Positions 1 through 8,300 of a stretch of 64,000 bases of DNA are shown here, one piece after another. Made by a program: the position numbers and the translations under genes. The notes under the pieces are model-generated. The model did no database searches. It saw only the letters and a program-made list of their open reading frames with translations, and was not told where the DNA came from. This DNA comes from FEB-25 sp963822175. GTDB taxonomy: Bacteria; Chloroflexota; Anaerolineae; Anaerolineales; UBA4823. The stretch is taken from the NCBI GenBank assembly GCA_963822175.1, contig CAWGGJ010000009.1:120868-184867 (forward strand), given 5' to 3'. The first letter of the stretch is position 1, and each line of letters opens with the position of its first letter.

Positions 1-362
1 GGCAGGCCAAGGATTTTAAGGCTTTTATCGGCTGGCAGCATCTTGCAAAAAGCTACCCCGGCGATGGCAAACATAAAACAGATCTCGATGTTCAAACCGA
101 TCAGTAGAAGATAGGCTGTCTGACCCGGCGCACCCCAGACAGGGGCGTAATTGGTGAAGTGAAAGACCAGCCCATTCCAAATCTCGTTGAACCAATCCAT
201 ACCCCAAAAGGCTAAACCAGCAAAAACCAGGCTCCAATTACGCCGCTCCACTTCAGCAGCATAAACATACACGGTAAGAGCAAACAATGTGATCACATAC
301 CACTGAAAAGTGGCTGGGTTACGCAAGATCGCCATTGCTTGGGATGCAGATTCAGTTGGCAT
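1..362 (-). CDS. Hypothetical membrane protein, N-terminal part (cut by window edge)
   Basis: An open frame on the minus strand starts with ATG at 360-362 and runs off the left edge with no stop, giving about 120 codons. A perfect AGGAGG lies at 369-374, six bases before the start, so the start is well supported. The protein begins MPTESASQAMAIL and has hydrophobic stretches near residues 22-35 and 46-56, and again near 85-105, separated by aromatic-rich polar segments (WNEIWN-like, YAPVWG). It looks like a small polytopic membrane protein. I do not recognise the family. It is divergent from the SCP2/PIG-L genes. The reading frame is open throughout, which together with the ribosome site makes it a real gene despite the missing end. 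Confidence 0.7.
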   Translation of the reverse strand, partial: MPTESASQAMAILRNPATFQWYVITLFALTVYVYAAEVERRNWSLVFAGLAFWGMDWFNEIWNGLVFHFTNYAPVWGAPGQTAYLLLIGLNIEICFMFAIAGVAFCKMLPADKSLKILGL

Positions 363-688
363 ATGTATCCTCCTAAGCTCAATAGTTTTGTGGTCCTATC
401 CATTGTTGATAAGCAGGCGCTTAAGGGACCATTTTTGGACAAAAAGATATCATGCCAGCAAAGTCCCCGTTTTTGAATCGATTTGATAGCTTCACCTGGC
501 AGCAACTAAAAACCCTCAGATGTGATGCTGAAATTATAGTATGAATGGAACTTATGGATGCACAGCATTACCGTCCACTTTTTATGATATAGTTTGCCAG
601 TTAATGTCTCAGGTGCAAAGCACCGGTTTGATTCAAGGAATATATAATATCCTGCAGGGACAATATCTCAAGAGGAGTATATAGCATA
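363..688. other. Divergent intergenic region, no gene seen
   Basis: This region separates the divergent starts at 362 (minus) and 689 (plus). It holds the minus-strand ribosome site at 369-374 and the plus-strand site AGAGGAG at 671-677. A TATAAT-like hexamer lies on the minus strand at 533-538 and a TATAGT-like one on the plus strand at 588-593. Neither has a good -35 partner at 16-18 bases. No hairpin or small open frame here is convincing. Confidence 0.5.
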
Positions 689-1015
689 GTGGATGTTCAA
701 CCTTATTTGCAAAGAATTGTTGACCAATTCGAAAATCCTGATACTCAATCCAGCATGAAAGGATTCACCCGCAACGTTTTGTTTCGCTTTACAGATACCA
801 ACGAAGACTGGTTGATCAAGATCGTCGATGGTAAAGAGGCCACGATTTTTCGGGGTCGTGCGAGCGAACCGGACGTCACCATTACCACCACCACAGCAAT
901 ATTTACCGGGGTGATGGATCGAAAGGTTAATGCCATGACAGCCTATATGCTGCGCAAGATCAAGGTCAAAGCAGCTGCGGAAGACCTGGTGAGGATGCAG
1001 AAATTGTTGTTTTAG
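689..1015 (+). CDS. SCP2 sterol-binding domain protein
   Basis: A 108-residue protein made of a single SCP2-like domain. It has the usual pattern: an N-terminal helix, a strand with FRFTDTNEDWLIKIVDGKE, then a strand ending in DVTIT and a C-terminal helix that usually closes over a hydrophobic pocket (MDRKVNAMTAYMLRKIKVKA). SCP2 domains bind lipids or fatty acyl groups; the ligand here is unknown. The start is GTG at 689, with AGAGGAG eleven bases upstream; no ATG is available nearby. The PIG-L gene follows after 39 bases on the same strand, so the two may be co-transcribed. Family membership is seen from sequence pattern; a role in lipid handling is inference. Confidence 0.75.
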   Translation: MDVQPYLQRIVDQFENPDTQSSMKGFTRNVLFRFTDTNEDWLIKIVDGKEATIFRGRASEPDVTITTTTAIFTGVMDRKVNAMTAYMLRKIKVKAAAEDLVRMQKLLF

Positions 1016-1054
1016 ACCGGTTGTGTTGCATGCAGCAGAAGGGAGAGGAATGGC

Positions 1055-1801
1055 ATGAAAGAATGGATTTTTTTAGCAGCGCACTTCGACGATGTTGTGC
1101 TTTCAGCCGGTGGCCTGGTCTGGGAGCTTGTGAACCGGGGTGAAAAAGTCGAAATCTGGACGATATGCGCAGGTGACTTGCCTTCAGGCAGATCACTCCC
1201 CGATTATGCCAGGATGCTGCACATTTTCTTTAAGTTGGGGGAAGAGGATGTACCTTATAGGCGCAGCCAGGAAGACGCAGCGTCCTGCAAGGTGCTAGGT
1301 GCGAGATATCGACGTTATACCGTGCCGGACTGCATCTATCGTCACCTCCCCGGCACAGACGACCCGGTGATCAAAGTCCCCGATGATATCAAGGGAGAGC
1401 TGGAGCCAGACGAGCTTTATCTCATCCCACCGGTAACGGACTTTTTACGTAAAAATCTTCCTGAGGAGCATGAGCTGGTGATCCCACTCACCATTGGTCA
1501 TCACCGCGACCATGTGTTGGTACGCAAAGCAGCCGAGGGGCTGGGTATTCCTCTCTGGCATTATACAGATTACCCCTATATCACCCAGGAAAAGAATGAC
1601 CTAAAGGAGTGGATTCCCCCTGATGCAGGGCAATTCTCGCTGGCGGTCACACCACAAGGGTTAAAAGCCTGGCAGGATGGGATTGCCTGTCACCGATCGC
1701 AGCTTGTTTTCTTTTGGTCCGATGAGAGCGAGATGCGCAGTGCAATCGAGGCATATGCCCGGATGGGAGGGGGAAATACTTTGTGGAAATTCCAGGATTG
1801 A
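1055..1801 (+). CDS. PIG-L family deacetylase
   Basis: A 248-residue protein of the PIG-L/LmbE fold, zinc-dependent hydrolases that remove acetyl groups from N-acetylglucosamine-type substrates. The N-terminal metal motif is AAHFDDVVLSAGG (H10, D12, D13), a variant of the usual AHPDDE in which Pro is Phe and the acid after DD is Val. The second metal motif is HHRDH, with H150 and H153. The length is normal for the family. A GGGAGAGGAA ribosome site lies just before ATG 1055. The gene ends 18 bases before the convergent MFS gene. Substrate cannot be named. The altered first motif makes a non-standard substrate or reduced activity possible. Confidence 0.8.
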   Translation: MKEWIFLAAHFDDVVLSAGGLVWELVNRGEKVEIWTICAGDLPSGRSLPDYARMLHIFFKLGEEDVPYRRSQEDAASCKVLGARYRRYTVPDCIYRHLPGTDDPVIKVPDDIKGELEPDELYLIPPVTDFLRKNLPEEHELVIPLTIGHHRDHVLVRKAAEGLGIPLWHYTDYPYITQEKNDLKEWIPPDAGQFSLAVTPQGLKAWQDGIACHRSQLVFFWSDESEMRSAIEAYARMGGGNTLWKFQD

Positions 1802-1819
1802 AAAATATGGTCGTACCGT

Positions 1820-3034
1820 TTATAGATTCCGAGGTGGAGGATCCTTCATCTGGGTGATCACCACTGCCAGCACCAGCAACAGCCCGATGGATAGTAGCAG
1901 TGATGGAGTAAATGCGCCGTCGGGGCTCTTCATTGCCTCCATAATATAGACATAAATCACAGATACTTGCCCGGCAAACTGGATCAACCCGTTCGAGGTG
2001 CCCTCGGGGGCAGGGTAAGTGACCTCGGCGACATATTGCATCCCAATGGGTGCAACACTGATCAGGAAAAACCCCATCCAAAAGGCCGACGCAAGCAGCA
2101 ACCAGAGTGAATTGGCAAAAGCTACCCCAACTAACCCCGGGATTGACATTAGCACACCCAACATCATATACCTCTGTCGTTTATGGTGTTTGTCTGACAG
2201 GGCTGGGATAATCACCGCTCCCAGGATACCACCAACGATCATCAAGGTACCCAGGAGGCTTAAATCAGTGGGAGTAAAACCAGTCGGGCGTAGGACCCCC
2301 ACCCAGGTGCTGATGCCGTTGAATATCCCCAGACCAACAAAATAGACGATCACAAACAACCAGAATGGCACGGATTTTACGATCTGTTTGAGACCATCGA
2401 GCATCAAAGAGCGGACTTCCATCCCCGGTGGGCAGGGTGGGGTGGTGGGATGCTCGCGGGAGAGAATAATGAAAAGTATTGCCGCAAGCCCAGCTACCCC
2501 ACCGTAGATTAATTGCACCATTGGTATAGACAATTTAAGTTGTTCAGTGAAGATGGTTGTGAGTGCGAATCCAATGGCAGTACCCAGCAGGTTAGCCAGG
2601 GTGACCAGACCAACAGCGGTAGCCCTTTCATTGATTGCAAACCAGTTGCCAGGCACTTTAGTCCAGGCATTCATTAAAAACGGCTGACCAATTGCAATCC
2701 CGATACTGCCCAACAGCACAATTGTGTAATTATCCCCTGCCAACCCACGCAGGATGGCGAATATAGCCATCAACAAAGAACCAATACTGACCGCAATTCG
2801 AAAACCATACCGGTCTATCACCCACGAGGCAGGGAAGGAGAGGAAAAGGTAGGTGACCATGAAGGACATCGCCAACCAGCCAATCTGCGTGGTCGAAACC
2901 CCATAATAACTGGCTGCAAACTCATTAATAGGGGAATAGGTGATCCACAGCATCTGCATGGCGAGGTTGACGAACATGAACACGCCCAACACCACCCAAC
3001 GATATCCATACACCCGGTAGGTTTGATCCTTCAT
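1820..3034 (-). CDS. MFS transporter, FLVCR-like
   Basis: A 404-residue integral membrane protein with about twelve hydrophobic segments in two halves, typical of the major facilitator superfamily. The start, with YGYRWVVLGVFMFVNLAMQ, and the loop WVIDRYGFRIA after the second segment resemble the FLVCR/DIRC2 branch, whose eukaryotic members move haem or choline; bacterial members have no assigned substrate. The second half has a loop SDKHHKRQRYM. The start is ATG at 3032-3034. It stands alone on the minus strand, with the phosphotransferase gene upstream of it in transcription order 103 bases away. Superfamily is confident; substrate is unknown. Confidence 0.8.
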   Translation of the reverse strand: MKDQTYRVYGYRWVVLGVFMFVNLAMQMLWITYSPINEFAASYYGVSTTQIGWLAMSFMVTYLFLSFPASWVIDRYGFRIAVSIGSLLMAIFAILRGLAGDNYTIVLLGSIGIAIGQPFLMNAWTKVPGNWFAINERATAVGLVTLANLLGTAIGFALTTIFTEQLKLSIPMVQLIYGGVAGLAAILFIILSREHPTTPPCPPGMEVRSLMLDGLKQIVKSVPFWLFVIVYFVGLGIFNGISTWVGVLRPTGFTPTDLSLLGTLMIVGGILGAVIIPALSDKHHKRQRYMMLGVLMSIPGLVGVAFANSLWLLLASAFWMGFFLISVAPIGMQYVAEVTYPAPEGTSNGLIQFAGQVSVIYVYIMEAMKSPDGAFTPSLLLSIGLLLVLAVVITQMKDPPPRNL

Positions 3035-3137
3035 GAGATCATCTCCACATTTGCGCCTGCATTGATTTTAATTCGTCTCGGTTAATTTACCATGAATGAG
3101 ATATTGTATCCCAAAGACGTTGGATTTCCAATTTTAT

Positions 3138-4118
3138 CTACAGGTAATCTTTTCCCGCCTGCCTCAACCGATCTACGTGATCGTCAAAATACTTGTCATT
3201 GAGGAAATCGATGCCCCAATCCGGGGAATTCTGGGTATGCACCCCCATATGCCAGAGATAACGTGCGCAGACGAACAAGGGCACTGCCTGTACATCCCGC
3301 ACATGGACAAAGCGGGTTTCCCGGTAGCTTTTCAGGAATGGTCCCCAGCGTACAGCAATCGCATCTTCCAGGCGGCAACACCAAAGAAAAACAGCCAGGT
3401 CATATGCCCGGTAACCGAAACCTCCACAGTCGAAGTCGAAAAAGGTCAGCCTGCCATCCGGGGCAACGTTGGCATGGTAGCCCTGTGTATCGCCATGACA
3501 GACTCCCTGCTCAAGCATGTCGGCAGGCATTGCCAGGAGCCGTTGGCGCAAGGTTTCAGCAAATCGCTGCAGGTAATTCCAATCATCCGGTCGATGGGCC
3601 AGGAACGGTTGAATATTGTGCAGCGGCTGATCAATAAAGTGGTCAAGATCCAGGTGGAAGCGCGGATGCGGGCTGTTGAAATCGTCCAGGGCGTTGTGCA
3701 TTTGGGCCACAGCCTGCCCGTAACGCCTGGCAATTTCCTCGGGTTCATGCTCATAGGATACCTCTGGTCCAGGTGCTTCGGTGAAAAGAGCCAGGCAGCG
3801 TGTCCCCTCCGGGGCAGACACAGTACAGAAAGATCGACCATCTTTGTAGGGGACCGGCCTGGCAGCAGGGAACCCCTTGCGATTAAGATGATCGAGCACA
3901 TCCAGCTCATACTGGATATCAGCCAGAGTACGCCACCGGATGCGGTAAGCGCGCAGGTAGTAGGTGCTGCCATCGACGGTCTTAACACGATAGGTATGGT
4001 TAAAACCACCGGAGTAAAACTTACATTCGACTGGTGAGCCTATTCCAAAACCAGGCAGGATTTCACGAATGAGCGCCTCAGGTGATAAGGTGGAAGCGAT
4101 TACGGGGAAGGTGGTCAT
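3138..4118 (-). CDS. APH/homoserine-kinase-like phosphotransferase
   Basis: A 326-residue protein of the aminoglycoside phosphotransferase/choline kinase fold, which transfers phosphate from ATP to small hydroxyl compounds. The catalytic loop is CHGDTQGYHAN (catalytic D210, metal-binding N217) and the metal-binding aspartate is in FFDFD (D228). The N-terminal lobe has YSGGFNHTYRV, matching the nucleotide loop. It looks closer to homoserine kinase II or SrkA-type kinases than to drug-resistance enzymes. I chose ATG 4118 rather than an upstream in-frame start at 4172 because AGGAG lies eight bases before it and the extra 18 residues look non-conserved. The 110-residue gene upstream ends 20 bases away, so both are probably one transcript. 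Substrate unknown. Confidence 0.8.
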   Translation of the reverse strand: MTTFPVIASTLSPEALIREILPGFGIGSPVECKFYSGGFNHTYRVKTVDGSTYYLRAYRIRWRTLADIQYELDVLDHLNRKGFPAARPVPYKDGRSFCTVSAPEGTRCLALFTEAPGPEVSYEHEPEEIARRYGQAVAQMHNALDDFNSPHPRFHLDLDHFIDQPLHNIQPFLAHRPDDWNYLQRFAETLRQRLLAMPADMLEQGVCHGDTQGYHANVAPDGRLTFFDFDCGGFGYRAYDLAVFLWCCRLEDAIAVRWGPFLKSYRETRFVHVRDVQAVPLFVCARYLWHMGVHTQNSPDWGIDFLNDKYFDDHVDRLRQAGKDYL

Positions 4119-4138
4119 TATCTCAACTCCTGGGTGAG

Positions 4139-4471
4139 CTAGCGGCAAACATGGATGGATTCCAGTACCCAACCTCTTGATATCTTTACAAGATTGATAT
4201 GAAGATAGTGCGTACCTGGGCTGTGGCCTCCCAGGTGCAAGACTGTCTCTTGCTCAGGGAAGGAAATGATCCTCCCGTTTTCAAGGAACACGTGCTCCAA
4301 TGTTTCAGCAGCCTCGATCTCGCACAAGGTCTGAACCAGTCGCTGTTTCCAGAACTCACTGATATCCTGGGTAAAGGCAGTATACAGCACGGCTGGATCT
4401 TCCTGCTGAAGGCAGACACGAATGAACTCAATTGCCTCGACCGGGGTGTTGAAGGATGGTTGGGTGGACAT
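4139..4471 (-). CDS. Hypothetical protein, possibly NTF2-like
   Basis: A 110-residue protein on the minus strand just upstream of the phosphotransferase. I start it at ATG 4471 (MSTQPSFNTPVEAIEFI) because the N-terminal helix from there resembles small NTF2-like or DUF4878-like domains: a first helix with AIEFIRVCLQQEDPAVLYTAF and later strands ending GWVLESIHVC. The frame stays open upstream to 4672, but that part is low complexity and unlike protein. The ribosome site is weak (GAGCTCG). No signal peptide or catalytic motif. I do not recognise it. Its 20-base spacing to the kinase gene suggests co-expression. Confidence 0.55.
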   Translation of the reverse strand: MSTQPSFNTPVEAIEFIRVCLQQEDPAVLYTAFTQDISEFWKQRLVQTLCEIEAAETLEHVFLENGRIISFPEQETVLHLGGHSPGTHYLHINLVKISRGWVLESIHVCR

Positions 4472-5320
4472 GATAAATAAATCGAGCTCATCACGCAGGT
4501 TTAATGAATACAAGGTAAAACATGCGGGCAGTCCTCTCGGTGGACAGAGATTGGAAACCGGCCTTCCTAGTATTATCGCATAAGTTTGCTTCGGGCAATT
4601 TGGAAAGATAGAATCACTGTGACTTATTATTGAAATGACTAATTGAATCCACCAGTTTTTGTCTTGAAACAAGTTTTGCTGACATTGCCTCGGTCAATGA
4701 GTTTCTTGACGGACCTTAAAGGGTAGTCCAGCCGCCATGCTTTTTCCAATACCCACCTACTTCATATCATTTCATTACTTAAAAATTACTCATCTATAAA
4801 CGTGTTAAGAGACGATATAATTTATATACACTCCAGGGGGCAGTCATGCCCCAACCGGTTCCCATCGCCAGGTGGAGTGCATCGACGATGAAGGCGGCAG
4901 GAATTAGCCCTTGTAAGATCTCAGGAAGTTGTCGTGACGGTGCTGATGCCGCTATCCCATGTTAAGTGGTATCGATATGTTAACCCACACAACTACTCCA
5001 CTGGACCCCGTGGTACCCGGCAGTACGACAAGGATGACCACGACAAGCCAGACATCAAGAAGATGCAGGCGCCGATCAAACTGGCTCCGGGTTATCGGGT
5101 ACTAAGGTCACGGATAAGGTTAGCAGATCCAACCTGGACAACTATACCTGTGTTTTTACCTAATGCGCAAGAATAATGGTTACACCTATCGATAAAAGTG
5201 GTGTTTCGATCGGCCCAGTTGGCCGAGAAGGAGGTGAAAGACGAAATTCTTTCAATGCCTGTGCTGTCGTACAGCCAGGCTGTAGTACTCACCCAATTTC
5301 ACAAAGGAGAATTAATACCG
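4472..5320. other. Long noncoding stretch upstream of the subtilase gene
   Basis: About 850 bases with no convincing gene. It has a TATAAT hexamer at 4816-4821 on the plus strand, but a weak -35. Right after it is a structured-looking segment: a GGGGCA/TGCCCC hairpin with a GTCA loop (4837-4852) lies between CTCCA (4831-4835) and TGGAG (4874-4878), and AACCGGTT is a palindrome at 4853-4860. If transcription starts here, the subtilase mRNA has a leader of about 490 bases. An open frame at 4934-5176 shows no ribosome site or recognisable protein and is not called. I could not match the leader to a known riboswitch. Confidence 0.4.
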
Positions 5321-8300
5321 ATGAAGGTTAAAATCTTTAGTATGTTGTCTGTATTTGTACTGGTATTCAGTTTGTTCTTACCCGTGAGCTCGATAGCACT
5401 CGCCGACAAAGGGGTCACATCGGGTCTGGAAGACGGAACCACCGCTCGTCCAGAACCTATGGTTTCTACTGCTGACCCTGCTATATATATCATTGTCCTC
5501 GAAGGCGACTCACTGAGCTCCTACCGGGGAAGCCTGCCCGGCCTCACGGCGACAAACCCGGAAGCTCTTGGGGAGAGCAAGCTCGATGCAAAAAGCCCCG
5601 CCAGCCTTGCCTACCTCGACTACCTGGCCGGGCAGCAGGCTAACTTCATCACGTCAATGGAACAGACCCTCGGTCACTCCGTGGAGGTGGTCTATCAATA
5701 TATGGCTGCCCTGAACGGCCTGGCTGTGCGCATGACGACCCAGGATGCCAAGCGGGTATCCATGATGGATGGGGTCGTATTCGTGCAGAAAGAAACGATC
5801 GAACAGCCCGATACCGATGCAGGCCCGGCCTGGATCGGCGCTCCCAGCATTTGGGATGGCAGCGCAGTTCCCTCTGGCCTGGGCACGATGGGTGAGGGTG
5901 TGATCGTCGGTGTTCTCGATACCGGCATCAACTCCGATCATCCTTCGTTCGCCGATATCGGCGGTGATGGGTATGATCATACAAATCCTTATGGGCCCGG
6001 CGTCTATGTCGGTTATTGTGTGGCGAATCCCACCTTTTGCAATGACAAGCTGATCGGTGCTTACTCATATACTACGAGTGATCCTGGAAGCCCCGAAGAT
6101 AACGAGGGGCACGGCAGCCACACCTCCAGTACGGCAGCTGGCAATAAGCTCAATGCCACCCGGGAAACCCCGACTGGTTTCCTTATCGAGAAACCTATCT
6201 CGGGTGTTGCGCCACATGCCAACCTTATTATGTACGATGTGTGCAACGCGGGTGGTTGCGGCGGCGCTGGCTCGGTGGCAGCAATCAACCAGGCTGTGCT
6301 CGACGGGGTTGATGTGATCAACTTCTCGATCTCCGGTGGCAACAATCCGTATGCCGACTCGGTGGAGCTGGCCTTCCTGGGTGCTTCGAGTGCTGGAATT
6401 TTTGTTTCAACTTCAGCCGGCAACAACGGTCCAGGACCCAACACGGTCGCTCACCGCTCACCCTGGCTGGCCACTGTTGCATCCAGCACCCACAACCGGC
6501 TCTTTTCGAGCAGCCTGATTGACATGAGCGGCGGCAACAACCCGCCGGCGAATATCGTCGGTCAAAGCATCAGCACAGGCTATGGTCCAGCTCCGATTGT
6601 TTATGCGGGTGACTATGGTGATCCGCTGTGCCAGACGCCGTTCCCGGCTGGAACGTGGACGAATGGCGAAATCGTGGTCTGCGACCGGGGCATCGCCGGT
6701 CGTGTAGCCAAGGGGCAGAACGTGATGGCAGGTGGTGCGATGGGGTATGTGCTCGCCAACGATGCAGCCAACGGAAACTCGTTGACGGCTGATGCACATT
6801 ACCTGCCTGCGGTCCATATCACCTATGATGATGGTGTAGTTCTCAAGGCCTGGCTTGCCGATGGCAGCGGTCACATGGCCACCATCACTGAGACAACCAC
6901 CGATCTGTCTCCTGAGAATGGAGATATCATGGCCAGCACTAGCTCGCGCGGCCCGAACACTACCTTCGACGTGACCAAACCCGATGTAACCGCCCCTGGT
7001 GTGGCTATCTTCGCAGCCTATTTGGACGATGTCATGTTCGAGTTCGTCGGCGGCACTTCGATGTCGAGCCCGCACAATGCTGGCGCAGGTGCTTTGCTAT
7101 CAGCCCTCTACCCCGACTGGTCGCCGGCAGAGATGCGGTCAGCCATTATGACCACCGCCTCCACCGCCAACCTGGTTAAGGAGGATGGCGTGACACCGGC
7201 CGACCCGTTTGACGTCGGTGCCGGGCGTGATGACCTGACCCGCGCTGCCCTGGCCGGACTGGTGCTCGATGAAAGCACCGCCAACTACCAGGCAGCCAAC
7301 CCGTCTCAAGGCGGTGATCCCCAGACCTTGAACCAGGCCAGCCTGATGGACAGCAACTGCCAGGGTTTCTGTTCGTGGACTCGTACAGTCAAGAGCACTC
7401 TCGACGCTGCGGAAACCTGGACGCTTTCTGCGGATGCTCCAGCTGGGATGGTCGTGACCTTTAATCCGGTCTCGTTTGAGCTGGCCGCAGGAGCTACCCA
7501 GGAAGTCGTCATCTCGGTTGATGTGACCGGCCTGCCTCTTGGCAGCTGGGTTTTTGCCCAGGTGAACCTGACCCCGGCTGATCCCGCTGTTCCCGTAGCT
7601 CACTTGCCGGTGTCTGTTCTCCCATTTGAAGCTCCTCCAGATATCTCAGTCGATCCTGCAGTTTTGGATGAGATACAGCGAGCGGATCTGGTAAAAACCT
7701 ATCCACTCAACATTAGCAACAACGGTCAACTTCCGCTTGATTGGGAAATCCTCGAAGATGGCAGTGACTTCGGCCTTAACCTGGCTAATTGGTCTGACAA
7801 CTTCGACTCGTACGCTACCAATAGCTCATTGCATGGGCAGGGTGGTTGGAAGGGCTGGGCAAACGATCCTGCCGCAACCGCCTATACCCGTGACACCTAT
7901 GCTCTGAGTGCCCCGAACTCTGTTGAAATCATGACTACCAGCGACCTGGTGCATGAATATACAGGTGTTACGAGCGGCATCTGGCATTACACCGCCATGC
8001 AATACATCCCGTCCATCTTGAGCGGTGAGACCTACTTCCTCTTGCTCAACCAGTATGATGATGCTGGCGTAACCAACAACTGGTCAACACAAGTCGCATT
8101 CAACGGCACCACAGACCAGCTGGCCAATGAAGGCGCAGCGGGTGGTGCTTTGCCCATCATCTATGATCAGTGGGTTGAGATCCGCGTCGAAATCGACCTC
8201 GACAATGACACGCAGGCATTCTACTACGGCGGAGCCCTGCTCTTCCAAGACTCATGGACCGAAGGAATGAGTGGGGGCGGCATCCTGAACATCGGAGCCG

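Noticed and set aside
4472..4672. N-terminal extension of the 110-residue gene
   Set aside because: The extra 67 residues look unlike protein and have no ribosome site.
4934..5176. Open frame of 80 codons upstream of the subtilase
   Set aside because: No ribosome site, no recognisable protein pattern, and it lies in the structured-looking leader region.
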